Part shown: in pieces, positions 1 through 6,113 of the stretch
Layout of the letters: each line of letters starts with the position of its first letter
Position numbering within the stretch: the stretch's first letter is position 1
Assembly: GCA_964570325.1 (NCBI GenBank)
Contig: CAZMXS010000032.1
Span: 1-50,708, forward strand
Direction of reading: 5' to 3'
DNA: 50,708 bases
Source: CAZMXS01 sp964570325
GTDB lineage: Bacteria > Verrucomicrobiota > Kiritimatiellia > CAIQIC01 > CAZMXS01
Program-made: the position numbers and the translations under genes
Notes under the pieces: generated by a model
What the model was told of the DNA's origin: nothing
What the model saw: the letters and a program-made list of their open reading frames with translations, nothing else
The model's database searches: none

Positions 1-29
1 ACACCGATGATTGTTGTCCTTGTCTTCAT
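1..29 (-). CDS. Possible start of next integron cassette gene (partial)
   Basis: On the minus strand an ATG at 29 lies just inside the new cassette that begins at the R' box of the attC at 36-101. It reads MKTRTTIIG before running off the window edge, which looks like the start of a signal peptide. Cassette genes usually start within a few tens of bases of the core site, so the position fits. Only nine codons are visible and no clear ribosome-binding site precedes them. This is a guess from context. Confidence 0.3.
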
Positions 30-35
30 CTTATC

Positions 36-101
36 ATCGAACGTCAGCCATGAGGCTGAGGCGGCCGCGGGCCGCCGATAGCCTCAAAGGCTTGGTTGGA
101 T
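36..101 (-). other. attC recombination site (cassette 2)
   Basis: Read on the minus strand, this 66 bp site opens with R'' ATCCAAC (plus 101-95), a perfect RYYYAAC box, and ends with R' GTTCGAT (plus 42-36). Between them the outer arms AGCCTTTGAGGCT and AGCCTCATGGCT pair with one extrahelical base, and an inner stem GGCGGCC/GGCCGCC surrounds a three-base loop. R'' is the exact complement of GTTGGAT, the box at the upstream end of the same cassette (plus 602-608), as expected for an intact cassette. It starts 5 bases after the stop codon of the lipoprotein gene at 107-598. The R' box departs from GTTRRRY at one position. Confidence 0.88.
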
Positions 102-106
102 TCTCC

Positions 107-598
107 TCATTGTGCCCTTTTCAGTATTTCAGTGCCGACCTGTACCATCCTAGCATTTTTGGAATGCGGGATTTGCTCTGGATGTCTCAGGTCAGGCGCT
201 GCAGGGTTGGGCGTCGTATCATTGAGCACATGGCTCTCCTTCGGTAACTGGTCACATAGAGCGTTGATGATTTCCGCTCTTTCATTCAGATCTATCCGCC
301 CGAGTTGGACTGTCATCGTTCCGGCTTCCGGCGAGGGGGACAGCTGCAATGCATCCTCCAACCTGTGAATGGCGTTATCCCTGTCCATTTTCCAGCGCGA
401 ATCGAGCTTCAGAACGTCCACGGTCTTGCCCAGAATCAGATGCGAACGCATGACTTCGCGTTGGGCGATGAGGGAGAACCTGTTGGTCATGACGGCGCCG
501 TCTTCCTTGAATGCGAGTATGGCGCTCGGTCCCGTAGGACGTGAACATCCTCCGATCAAGATCGCAAGAGCGAGGAATGTTGTTTGTCTATTCATCAT
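107..598 (-). CDS. Cassette-borne small lipoprotein, unknown function
   Basis: The 163-residue product starts with a short basic stretch, a hydrophobic segment and a lipobox-like ILIGGC, so it is probably a secreted lipoprotein anchored at Cys18. The rest is soluble and mixed in charge, and I recognise no domain. The gene is the only one in a cassette bounded by the attC sites at 602-672 and 36-101. Its ATG lies only four bases beyond the R' box, with no Shine-Dalgarno, a common layout in integron cassettes. Transcription would depend on readthrough from the cassette promoter near 3516-3544. A second in-frame ATG directly follows the first, so the start could be 595. Confidence 0.8.
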   Translation of the reverse strand: MMNRQTTFLALAILIGGCSRPTGPSAILAFKEDGAVMTNRFSLIAQREVMRSHLILGKTVDVLKLDSRWKMDRDNAIHRLEDALQLSPSPEAGTMTVQLGRIDLNERAEIINALCDQLPKESHVLNDTTPNPAAPDLRHPEQIPHSKNARMVQVGTEILKRAQ

Positions 599-601
599 TC
601 A

Positions 602-672
602 ATCCAACGTTACGCATGAACCTCGGTGAGCCCGCTGCGGGCTCACCGTAGTGTTCGATGCGTTTGTTCGCC
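602..672 (-). other. attC recombination site (cassette 1)
   Basis: Read on the minus strand this 71 bp site begins with R'' GGCGAAC (plus 672-666) and ends with R' GTTGGAT (plus 608-602), a perfect GTTRRRY box. Next to R'' is AACGCATCGAAC and next to R' is GTTCATGCGT; these pair with one extrahelical C. A 12 bp perfect inner stem (CGGTGAGCCCGC and its complement) forms the tip. R'' is the exact complement of GTTCGCC, the junction box found 2.7 kb upstream at 3397-3403. The site follows the stop of the WG-repeat gene by 10 bases. Asymmetric stem, extrahelical base and complementary boxes together make this a confident attC. Confidence 0.92.
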
Positions 673-682
673 GATCTGTTAT

Positions 683-1990
683 TCATTCGGGATCAGGATC
701 TGTCCAAACGAGCGTCCCCTCTCTATTGATGTATCCCGTGTTCACCTTTGCAAGCCCACCTTGGAAATCGGATGCCGTGCGAAACTGCGGCGTGATAACA
801 ATGTTACCCTTCGAGTTGACATAGCCCCACTTGTGAATCGGCGTCACGAAGTTGTTGTTTGTCCTTGTTCCAACCTCGACACCAACCGCAGCAAACCCTT
901 CACAGAAGTCCCTAACCTCATCATATTGAGGTGTAATCACAAATGTTCCAGAATGGTCAATGAAACCAAACTTGTTTGATACGCACACTGCAGCAAGTCC
1001 GCCGGAGAAGCTGCGGCAGAAGTCATACGCGAAGGGAATGACTGTATCACCCTTTGGGTCAATGTAACCCCACTTGCCGCCCTTGAGTTCCCGCCGTTGC
1101 CGTTGCCAGAATGGATCAAACACCCATATGTCACCCTCCACCGGCCTGACTGCGGCCTTTCCCTCTCTGAACGGTTCGGCGTTCAGATAGAGGTTTGATA
1201 CGGCAACGTCCCCTGCCGCGTTCAGGTATCCACACTTGCCCTGAGTTATGTAGACCGTGTAGCCATCCTCGTAAGGTTCGACGTATTTGTAGTCCACGTA
1301 CTTGACAGCAAACCCAGGCAGGCTGATGATTCCGCAGTAACTGCGGTCAGAGAAATCGCACTGCACAATTGCCTTGCCTTCCGAGAACGGCTTGATCGTG
1401 TATGGCGGCATGTCGATGTAGACGATGTTGGTGACATGTGCGAGTCCTGGTGGAAGGACTGGAGGAGTTCGTGCCTCTGGCGTGTTGGTCACTGCCGCAG
1501 CCACCAGCGAGAAGCGAACCCCACCCGTCGGATCAAGAACGTAGACGGATTTGCCTTCGCGGGCAGTGAAGTACCCTTCGGCGAAGGAATCAATCCCGTC
1601 ATAGGTCGGAGAAATAGAGAAGGCTCCATCCCGATTGATGACGCCGTACTTCTGGTTCTGCTTCACCACGGCATATCCGCCAGTGAAAGACGAGCATGCT
1701 TCGAACTGTGGTTGTATCGCCCACTGTCCGTTAGTCGCAATGAAGCCGGTCTTCCCATCTACTGCGACAGCGCAAAGCCCCTCCGAGAACGCGTGTGATG
1801 TTCGTTGCGAAACATCGAATTTTGGGGAAATCCTTATAACCCCCTTTGAATCGATGAAGCCGACTCGATTCGAGACGGTGATTTCGTAGAGGCGGTCGTT
1901 CTGAGCGCTGACAGTCTCGTGGCGTGCGCACGATAGAGAGACAACTGCCAGAAGCAGACTCAAGGGGCATATCGTTGCTGCAAGTCTCAT
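683..1990 (-). CDS. WG-repeat secreted protein in integron cassette
   Basis: The 435-residue product has an N-terminal signal sequence ending near SLSCAR, possibly a lipoprotein signal although the lipobox is imperfect. The mature part is built of about eight WG (KWG-type) beta repeats of the form GFIDSKGxxxIxPxFD, for example GFIDSKGVIRISPKFD, GYIDPKGDTVIPFAYD and GYVNSKGNIVITPQFR. WG repeats are found in bacterial surface and secreted proteins of mostly unknown function. I chose the ATG at 1990 because GGAGG lies 6 bases upstream; a start at 2011 in the same frame lacks a site. It follows the gene ending at 2018 by 27 bases, so both are likely co-transcribed. It is the last gene before the attC at 602-672. 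Confidence 0.93.
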   Translation of the reverse strand: MRLAATICPLSLLLAVVSLSCARHETVSAQNDRLYEITVSNRVGFIDSKGVIRISPKFDVSQRTSHAFSEGLCAVAVDGKTGFIATNGQWAIQPQFEACSSFTGGYAVVKQNQKYGVINRDGAFSISPTYDGIDSFAEGYFTAREGKSVYVLDPTGGVRFSLVAAAVTNTPEARTPPVLPPGLAHVTNIVYIDMPPYTIKPFSEGKAIVQCDFSDRSYCGIISLPGFAVKYVDYKYVEPYEDGYTVYITQGKCGYLNAAGDVAVSNLYLNAEPFREGKAAVRPVEGDIWVFDPFWQRQRRELKGGKWGYIDPKGDTVIPFAYDFCRSFSGGLAAVCVSNKFGFIDHSGTFVITPQYDEVRDFCEGFAAVGVEVGTRTNNNFVTPIHKWGYVNSKGNIVITPQFRTASDFQGGLAKVNTGYINREGTLVWTDPDPE

Positions 1991-2017
1991 GGTATCCTCC
2001 AATTTAGACATGGCAAA

Positions 2018-2731
2018 TCACCTCGGCCTGAATATGACTTTGTCCCCTTGACGTTCCATGATGTACTGACCTCCGCCGTCACTGGCCGCGGCTGGTGCGG
2101 CCGCCGGAGGGGGCGACGGAGGGGAAGATGTTTGTTTCTTGTATTCGGGACGCATGGGCAGTGTGTCCAGTATTCCTTTGTACAGCTTTGCGGCATCGAC
2201 GTAGCCACCGGTCTCAGCCAAGCGGAGGGCTTCTTTGAAGTGCGTTTCTGCGACCTTTATGTCGCTGATGCAGGACTCCAAGAAAAGGCACCCCTTCTTG
2301 ACTTGCTCTGCAATCTCGGGAGTGGGTGCTTTTGCGATCTTATCGGCCATGCCCTCGAAAAGCCATGCTCTTGCCTCAATGGCCTTGTCCAAGCCTTGAA
2401 TGGGCACTCCGCCCATGTTCGGATTGGCGGTCTTCATGGCCTCAGCGGCTTTGAACATGGCCTTGGACCCCTCCGCGAATTGCCCGTCGGCAACAAGGGC
2501 CGTACCGTACGCAATCCAAGCGTTCGGATCGTAGGTTGCTTTTCCCGTCGCGTTCTTTGACAGCGTGATTGCCTGCGCAACTTGCCCAGTCTTGCAGAGC
2601 GCAATTGCCTCACCAAGAACGTCCTTTTCTTGCGCTCTTGCCGATGTTGCGAGAATGCACAGGGCGACCGCGCCGACCATTGTCGTCAGGAACATGCGAT
2701 ATACATCTGGCAGAATCCCACTTCTTTTCAT
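2018..2731 (-). CDS. Secreted TPR-like protein in integron cassette
   Basis: The 237-residue product has a signal peptide (hydrophobic stretch MFLTTMVGAVALCILATS, predicted cleavage after SARA). The mature part looks like helical TPR-type repeats: WIAYGTALVADGQFAEGSKAMFKAAEA and HFKEALRLAETGGYVDAAKLY are typical pairs. A proline/alanine-rich linker follows (SSPPSPPPAAAPAA), then a short tail. I chose the ATG at 2731, preceded by GGAAGGAAA; the frame stays open further upstream but without a site. It lies 76 bases after the gene ending at 2808 and 27 before the WG-repeat gene start. A role as a periplasmic scaffold or assembly partner is possible but not shown. Confidence 0.88.
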   Translation of the reverse strand: MKRSGILPDVYRMFLTTMVGAVALCILATSARAQEKDVLGEAIALCKTGQVAQAITLSKNATGKATYDPNAWIAYGTALVADGQFAEGSKAMFKAAEAMKTANPNMGGVPIQGLDKAIEARAWLFEGMADKIAKAPTPEIAEQVKKGCLFLESCISDIKVAETHFKEALRLAETGGYVDAAKLYKGILDTLPMRPEYKKQTSSPPSPPPAAAPAAASDGGGQYIMERQGDKVIFRPR

Positions 2732-2807
2732 GTCAGGTTTCCTTCCGGGCGTGTGATCTCCTGTTTGGCCCCAAGACACGCCCGTTGTCTTGAGCCCACT
2801 GTTCTCA

Positions 2808-3194
2808 TCAGAATTGTCCGTGTAACCCGAACAGCCACCAACACCACTGATTACGTTTCCCTGTATTTGAGGTCGATCCTTGTACTGCATCGAAGTGCAT
2901 TTTGACGTCGTGAAACGTGGCGATGATGATAAATGGTGCAGGGCTTGCCGTGGTGACATAGTTCATCGTCATGTTGTTGTTGTAATCCATCGTCGTTGCG
3001 ATGTCGGGGTTGGAAACCGTCACCTTGATCGGGGAGTCGCGCTGGGCTGGTTTTAACCAGTTCTTTACGTCGCGGCATCCATACACTGCGGTTGAAGTCC
3101 AGAGTACAAGGTAGCAGCCAGCGACGACACCGATGCGACGCCATCGCTTTCTGCGAGGGCGATTCATTGCTGATTTCGTTTCGGGAGTGTCCAT
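2808..3194 (-). CDS. Small membrane-anchored protein, unknown
   Basis: The 128-residue product has a very basic N-terminus (RPRRKRWRR), one membrane segment at about residues 20-38 and a short exported domain with a polar DYNNNMTMNYV stretch. The C-terminus is unusual: Trp/Cys-rich, ending QWCWWLFGLHGQF. No family was recognised. The ATG at 3194 follows a strong purine-rich site (GGAAAGGGGAA), and the stop of the preceding small gene lies 26 bases upstream, so both probably share one transcript from the cassette promoter. The Trp-rich tail could be a chance reading of a remodelled cassette end, since many cassette genes end in old attC sequence, but no attC boxes remain there. Confidence 0.7.
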   Translation of the reverse strand: MDTPETKSAMNRPRRKRWRRIGVVAGCYLVLWTSTAVYGCRDVKNWLKPAQRDSPIKVTVSNPDIATTMDYNNNMTMNYVTTASPAPFIIIATFHDVKMHFDAVQGSTSNTGKRNQWCWWLFGLHGQF

Positions 3195-3220
3195 TGTTCT
3201 ATTCCCCTTTCCTTGCAACG

Positions 3221-3373
3221 TCACGCGAGTCCCATAAGAGCAATGCCGGCCAACACCAGACCGAGAATGGCCAGGGCTATTCGCGCCCCGACCGAACGTC
3301 CCTTCTTGAATGCCGATTGAAACGCTCCGAACGAAAATGCCCCAAACGCGATCAACCATAGCAGTCCCAGCAT
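3221..3373 (-). CDS. 50-residue small membrane protein, first cassette gene
   Basis: Starting at the ATG at 3373, preceded by AAAGGAG at ideal spacing, the product is 50 residues: MLGLLWLIAFGAFSFGAFQS, a basic turn (KKGRSVGAR), and a second hydrophobic helix ending LAGIALMGLA. This is a two-helix hairpin membrane protein, too small to assign. It is the first gene downstream of the cassette promoter (3516-3544) and begins 24 bases inside the cassette junction at 3397-3403. The clear ribosome-binding site and the promoter make it the best-expressed candidate of the array. Confidence 0.75.
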   Translation of the reverse strand: MLGLLWLIAFGAFSFGAFQSAFKKGRSVGARIALAILGLVLAGIALMGLA

Positions 3374-3396
3374 GCCGTCTCCTTTCTGCCTCATCC

Positions 3397-3403
3397 GGCG
3401 AAC
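3397..3403 (-). other. Integron junction: end of attI / start of cassette 1
   Basis: On the minus strand the box GTTCGCC occurs here, between the cassette promoter and the first cassette gene. It is the exact complement of the R'' box GGCGAAC of the attC at 602-672, which is what an integrated cassette requires. The recombination point would fall after the G (plus position 3403). The box departs from the GTTRRRY consensus in its RRR part, so it rests on the pairing with R'' rather than on consensus match. Confidence 0.75.
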
Positions 3404-3515
3404 ATTAATTGGGCGCACAGTTGCTTTTCCCGGGGAATGAGCGGATTTGGCCGGTGAGGGCCGAAGGCGCACGCCACCCGAAAACAGCGGTATACACCCC
3501 TTTCATGCGGCCCGT

Positions 3516-3544
3516 ATTATAGCGAGCCTGACGCTATTCGCCAA
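3516..3544 (-). promoter_or_regulatory. Cassette promoter (Pc-like)
   Basis: On the minus strand TTGGCG (plus 3544-3539), a 17-base spacer and TATAAT (plus 3521-3516) form a near-consensus sigma-70 promoter. It points toward the cassette genes and lies between the integrase remnant and the first cassette, where Pc of an integron is expected. The -35 box lies inside one arm of the dyad at 3537-3587, so a bound protein or folded DNA there could modulate it. Confidence 0.8.
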
Positions 3545-3587
3545 GCACTATCATGCGCGGAGAAAGCATGATAGGCGGATTGGCGAA
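3537..3587. repeat. Two-part inverted repeat overlapping Pc -35 box
   Basis: Outer arms TTCGCCAA (3537-3544) and TTGGCGAA (3580-3587), and inner arms CTATCATGC (3548-3556) and GCATGATAG (3566-3574), are perfect complements separated by short unequal spacers (GCA and GCGGA) and a 9-base loop. It overlaps the -35 box of the cassette promoter. Possible roles are an operator or an attI-associated folded site. It has the shape of an attC but lacks conserved AAC/GTT boxes. Confidence 0.8.
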
Positions 3588-3666
3588 ACTGCGGCTGGGC
3601 GGTGGGCGACGGGTGGTGGAGGAGTGGAATCCGGCAAAAGCAACTGGTCGTAAAACCCCGGCATTA

Positions 3667-3777
3667 CCGTGATATGTTAGCAGTTGCAATATAAGGGAAC
3701 CATAGTACATATATGGATTGCGATTAATACCTTTTGCCCGGTAAAAGGGGGTAAAAGCAACTGGTAACATATCACGG
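3667..3777. repeat. 21 bp inverted repeat upstream of integrase remnant
   Basis: Arms at 3667-3687 and 3757-3777 are inverted copies with one mismatch in 21 bases, separated by 69 bases. Each arm contains the CAGTTGC/GCAACTG core found elsewhere in the region. The right arm ends 13 bases before the start codon of the integrase remnant (3791), so the dyad probably covers the integrase promoter and attI. Confidence 0.85.
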
Positions 3778-3790
3778 GAAAAGAGATCGG

Positions 3791-4009
3791 ATGGATACAC
3801 AACTCATTGACTGGTCGGCGTTTGACTCCTGGTTGAAAAGTCGGAATCTGGCCCCGGATCAGCATCGGCCGTACTATTTGCGATGGGTTCGGCGGTTTTT
3901 GGGCAGTCGAACGATCCGGCATGGGTTAGCGCCGGCCCTCCTGAAGAGAAGTCATGTCTATTATACAATTGACTGGTCATGGCAGCGGTGGTTCACCGGG
4001 CGCATCTGA
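3791..4009 (+). pseudogene. intI: Integron-type tyrosine recombinase, N-terminal remnant
   Basis: The reading MDTQLIDWSAFDSWLKSRNL followed by DQHRPYYLRWVRRFLGS matches the N-terminal SAM-like start of long integron integrases of the Verrucomicrobiota type (DW..F..WL..R.....+..YY.RWV.RFL). After about residue 40 the similarity ends and the frame stops at 4009. A full integrase of this class exceeds 400 residues, so this is a broken gene. It is divergent from the cassettes, the canonical integron arrangement. A second remnant, carrying the next part of the protein, lies at 5743-6006 on the same strand beyond the glucanase-like gene. Assignment is by motif recognition only. Confidence 0.75.
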
Positions 4010-4090
4010 TGTTGGCCCAAGGCATTCCCGGCCACTTGAACGCCGACAGGCAGGCCAAGGCGCCGCCGTCTCAAGACTTCCGCGCGAGGG

Positions 4091-5695
4091 TCAACGCTCG
4101 AGACGATAAAATTGCACTGATTCAGCGGCAGAACTGGTGACGACGAGGTCGCTGCCTTCAACAACCGGCGTCCCGGGCACGGCAATCCAGCTTGTGCTAA
4201 AGAGGTTCGTCTCGCTCTTGAGCTGGAATTGCGAATCCGTGGCCGGCCACCGCAGTACTACGCCATCGGACGCTTGCCGAATGGAAAGACGGGGCTGAGA
4301 AACATAGTCGGAATTAATGGTAATCAGGAGATAACTGCCGACGTCCGTGTCGGTGTTAAAATGGAGAAGATTGTTGTCCATCCGATCCTGCAGCGGAAAA
4401 CCATAACCCAAGGTCAGGCCGTTCAAAAAGGCCGCATAGCTGTGATAAAGCTCCGGCTGACCCGGCTGAGCCTTGTCAAAGACCAATCCCATGCCGGCGG
4501 GAGTATCGGCAAAGTCGGTCCTGGTCCCATCCTCCCTCCATCCGCCCCACCAGTCACAACTCGGAAGATTGCCGATGAGCGTGCCCCGGCAGTCAACCGT
4601 ACTGCTTAGAAAGCCCCAGCTTATCCCGGCCACCAGATCACCGACCACCCACCCAAAGTAATCGTTCTCGATTCCGCTGGTAACGTTGGTGTACCCATTG
4701 GTGACAATGGTATAGGCGGGATTGTTGCCGTAGATACCGGTAATCTTGTTCAATTCCGTGTAGGTGATGGTCACGCTCACGTTGTTGTCGCCCACGCCAG
4801 GCCCACGCTCACCCGAAGGTATGCCCGTGGCATACCCGTTCCCGGATCCCGGCTGAGCGATCAACAGGGCGTCTCCAACCGCGTTGAATGTGACCTTAAA
4901 ATCATAGGACTGCTTTTGCGTGCGGGGATCTCCCGTCGGCATATGGCCGACACCGGCGAAAAGTCCTTTAAGGCTGTTGGTTTTCCCTTGAAGGAAGTTC
5001 CGCAGATAATTAGTCCAGTTATGATACAGCGCCCCGTTCAATTGAGGCGAGATGACGCGCGCAAAATTGGTGCTGGGCAGGATATCGGCGGGATGCGGCA
5101 GAACGTTGTTGCTAGGCGTATGACTGCTCGCCGCAACCGCCCTTACAAGAGTTTCGCCGTCAACCACGGTACGTTGCGGATTGTTTTCGGCGTTGGGGGC
5201 GTTTACCGCCTCCATGGACATCGAAATGGCGGTGAAGTCTATGTAGGACAGATTAATATGCGCGTCGGCGCCGCCAATGGTCGGCTCAAAATATTGATAA
5301 CGAACCTTGTAATTCGGATCATAAATATCATTAGCCGCCGGCATGTAGCCGCCGCCCATGTTGGTGAGGCCGAAACGTCCAAAATTGACATAAACCCGAC
5401 CGGAATAAAAATCGGTAACGAAAACCGCTGGCTTATTGGACGGGGCGCCTCCGCCTACCGAGATCGGGCTGGTGATTGTGGCCATGGAATAGGACGTGGT
5501 AGCCAACAGGCTGTGAGAGACGCCGGCATTGTCCCGGTAGGTTCCGGCGATGCTGTCGGCCGTATTGAGAAATTGAACGAATATGTTGCTCGGATTGGCG
5601 TCCGCCGGGATATCGAAAACAATCGGAACCCCTTGGGCGCAGGCAACACCTGAAAGAGCCATCAACAACAAAGCCGACAGGAAGAAATATCTCAT
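4091..5695 (-). CDS. Secreted beta-1,3-glucanase/thaumatin-like protein
   Basis: The 534-residue product has a clear signal peptide (cleavage near VACA-QG) and a strong ribosome-binding site (GGAGGGGGG). Residues about 20-165 (FVQFLNTAD, GRVYVNFGRFGL, YDPNYKVRYQYFEPT, INLSYIDFTAISMSM) resemble the thaumatin-like/GH64 beta-1,3-glucanase fold, where segments such as YVSFG, FEFT and VDxFGIP occur in this order. The last 70 residues (LSIRQASDGVVLRWPATDSQ ending SVQFYRLER) form a C-terminal beta domain typical of secreted Verrucomicrobiota proteins. I could not assign catalytic acids, so enzyme activity is uncertain. The gene lies antisense between two pieces of an integron integrase and looks inserted. 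A CCGGT-core motif upstream (5726-5731) weakly resembles the operators at 29589 and 35054. Confidence 0.7.
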   Translation of the reverse strand: MRYFFLSALLLMALSGVACAQGVPIVFDIPADANPSNIFVQFLNTADSIAGTYRDNAGVSHSLLATTSYSMATITSPISVGGGAPSNKPAVFVTDFYSGRVYVNFGRFGLTNMGGGYMPAANDIYDPNYKVRYQYFEPTIGGADAHINLSYIDFTAISMSMEAVNAPNAENNPQRTVVDGETLVRAVAASSHTPSNNVLPHPADILPSTNFARVISPQLNGALYHNWTNYLRNFLQGKTNSLKGLFAGVGHMPTGDPRTQKQSYDFKVTFNAVGDALLIAQPGSGNGYATGIPSGERGPGVGDNNVSVTITYTELNKITGIYGNNPAYTIVTNGYTNVTSGIENDYFGWVVGDLVAGISWGFLSSTVDCRGTLIGNLPSCDWWGGWREDGTRTDFADTPAGMGLVFDKAQPGQPELYHSYAAFLNGLTLGYGFPLQDRMDNNLLHFNTDTDVGSYLLITINSDYVSQPRLSIRQASDGVVLRWPATDSQFQLKSETNLFSTSWIAVPGTPVVEGSDLVVTSSAAESVQFYRLER

Positions 5696-5742
5696 GTTGC
5701 CCCCCTCCCCCAGATTTATCGCTGCACCGGTATACTATTTCT

Positions 5743-6006
5743 TTGGCATTTCTGAATCAAGCGTTCTTTTCTGTTCCGGAGCCGATTGCTGGTTTCTTGA
5801 AGACAGTGCCGCCCAAGGAGGCGCCCGCACTTTCGGCGGCCGTATTGCATGCCGTCGCACCGGTAGATACTCCGGAATGGGCGTTGAACGAGATGCGTAA
5901 CTTGTTGCGGTTACAACATCATTCCCACCGGACGGAGTTGATCTATATGGATTGGCGCCAACGTTTCTTTGTTGCGGGAGTTGGCGCCGTCGTGCAGCGC
6001 GGATAA
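5743..6006 (+). pseudogene. intI: Integron-type tyrosine recombinase, second remnant
   Basis: The frame contains a segment starting TPEWALNEMRNLLRLQHHSH and continuing RTELIYMDWRQRFF. This matches the core-binding region shared by integron integrases and XerC/D-like recombinases (L+..LRL+HYS.RTE..Y..W..RF). It is on the same strand as the N-terminal remnant at 3791-4009 and in the right order. About 40-60 residues that should lie between them are missing, and the 1.6 kb glucanase-like gene sits there instead. The frame stops shortly after the segment, and the catalytic domain with its R-H-R-Y residues is absent before the hydrogenase operon begins. The gene cannot make an active integrase. 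Confidence 0.75.
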
Positions 6007-6113
6007 CAATCCGTTTGATCGAATGCTTGAACCTGTCCCGGTTTCACTGGCCAAATCCCGCCATAAAGCTATTGACGGGTTCGGCCCAGCAACCATAGAG
6101 TTCGCCGCAACCG

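Larger units (their letters stand above)
3418..3765. repeat. Three copies of AAAAGCAACTG around putative attI
   Basis: The 11-mer AAAAGCAACTG occurs at 3428-3418 (minus), 3636-3646 (plus) and 3753-3763 (plus); the two plus copies extend to 13 identical bases. The core CAGTTGC also occurs at 3681-3687. Three copies of an 11-mer within 350 bases are not expected by chance. Their position between the first cassette and the integrase remnant suggests integrase-binding repeats of an attI region, but this is inference. Confidence 0.65.

Noticed and set aside
2746..2784. 9-bp inverted repeat between two cassette genes considered as an attC
   Set aside because: Loop of 21 bases, no core boxes in the surrounding 150 bases, and it overlaps the leader of the next gene.
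3537..3587. Two-part dyad considered as a third attC site
   Set aside because: It has attC-like arms but no RYYYAAC/GTTRRRY boxes and no cassette boundary next to it; it overlaps the cassette promoter, so it is listed as a dyad only.
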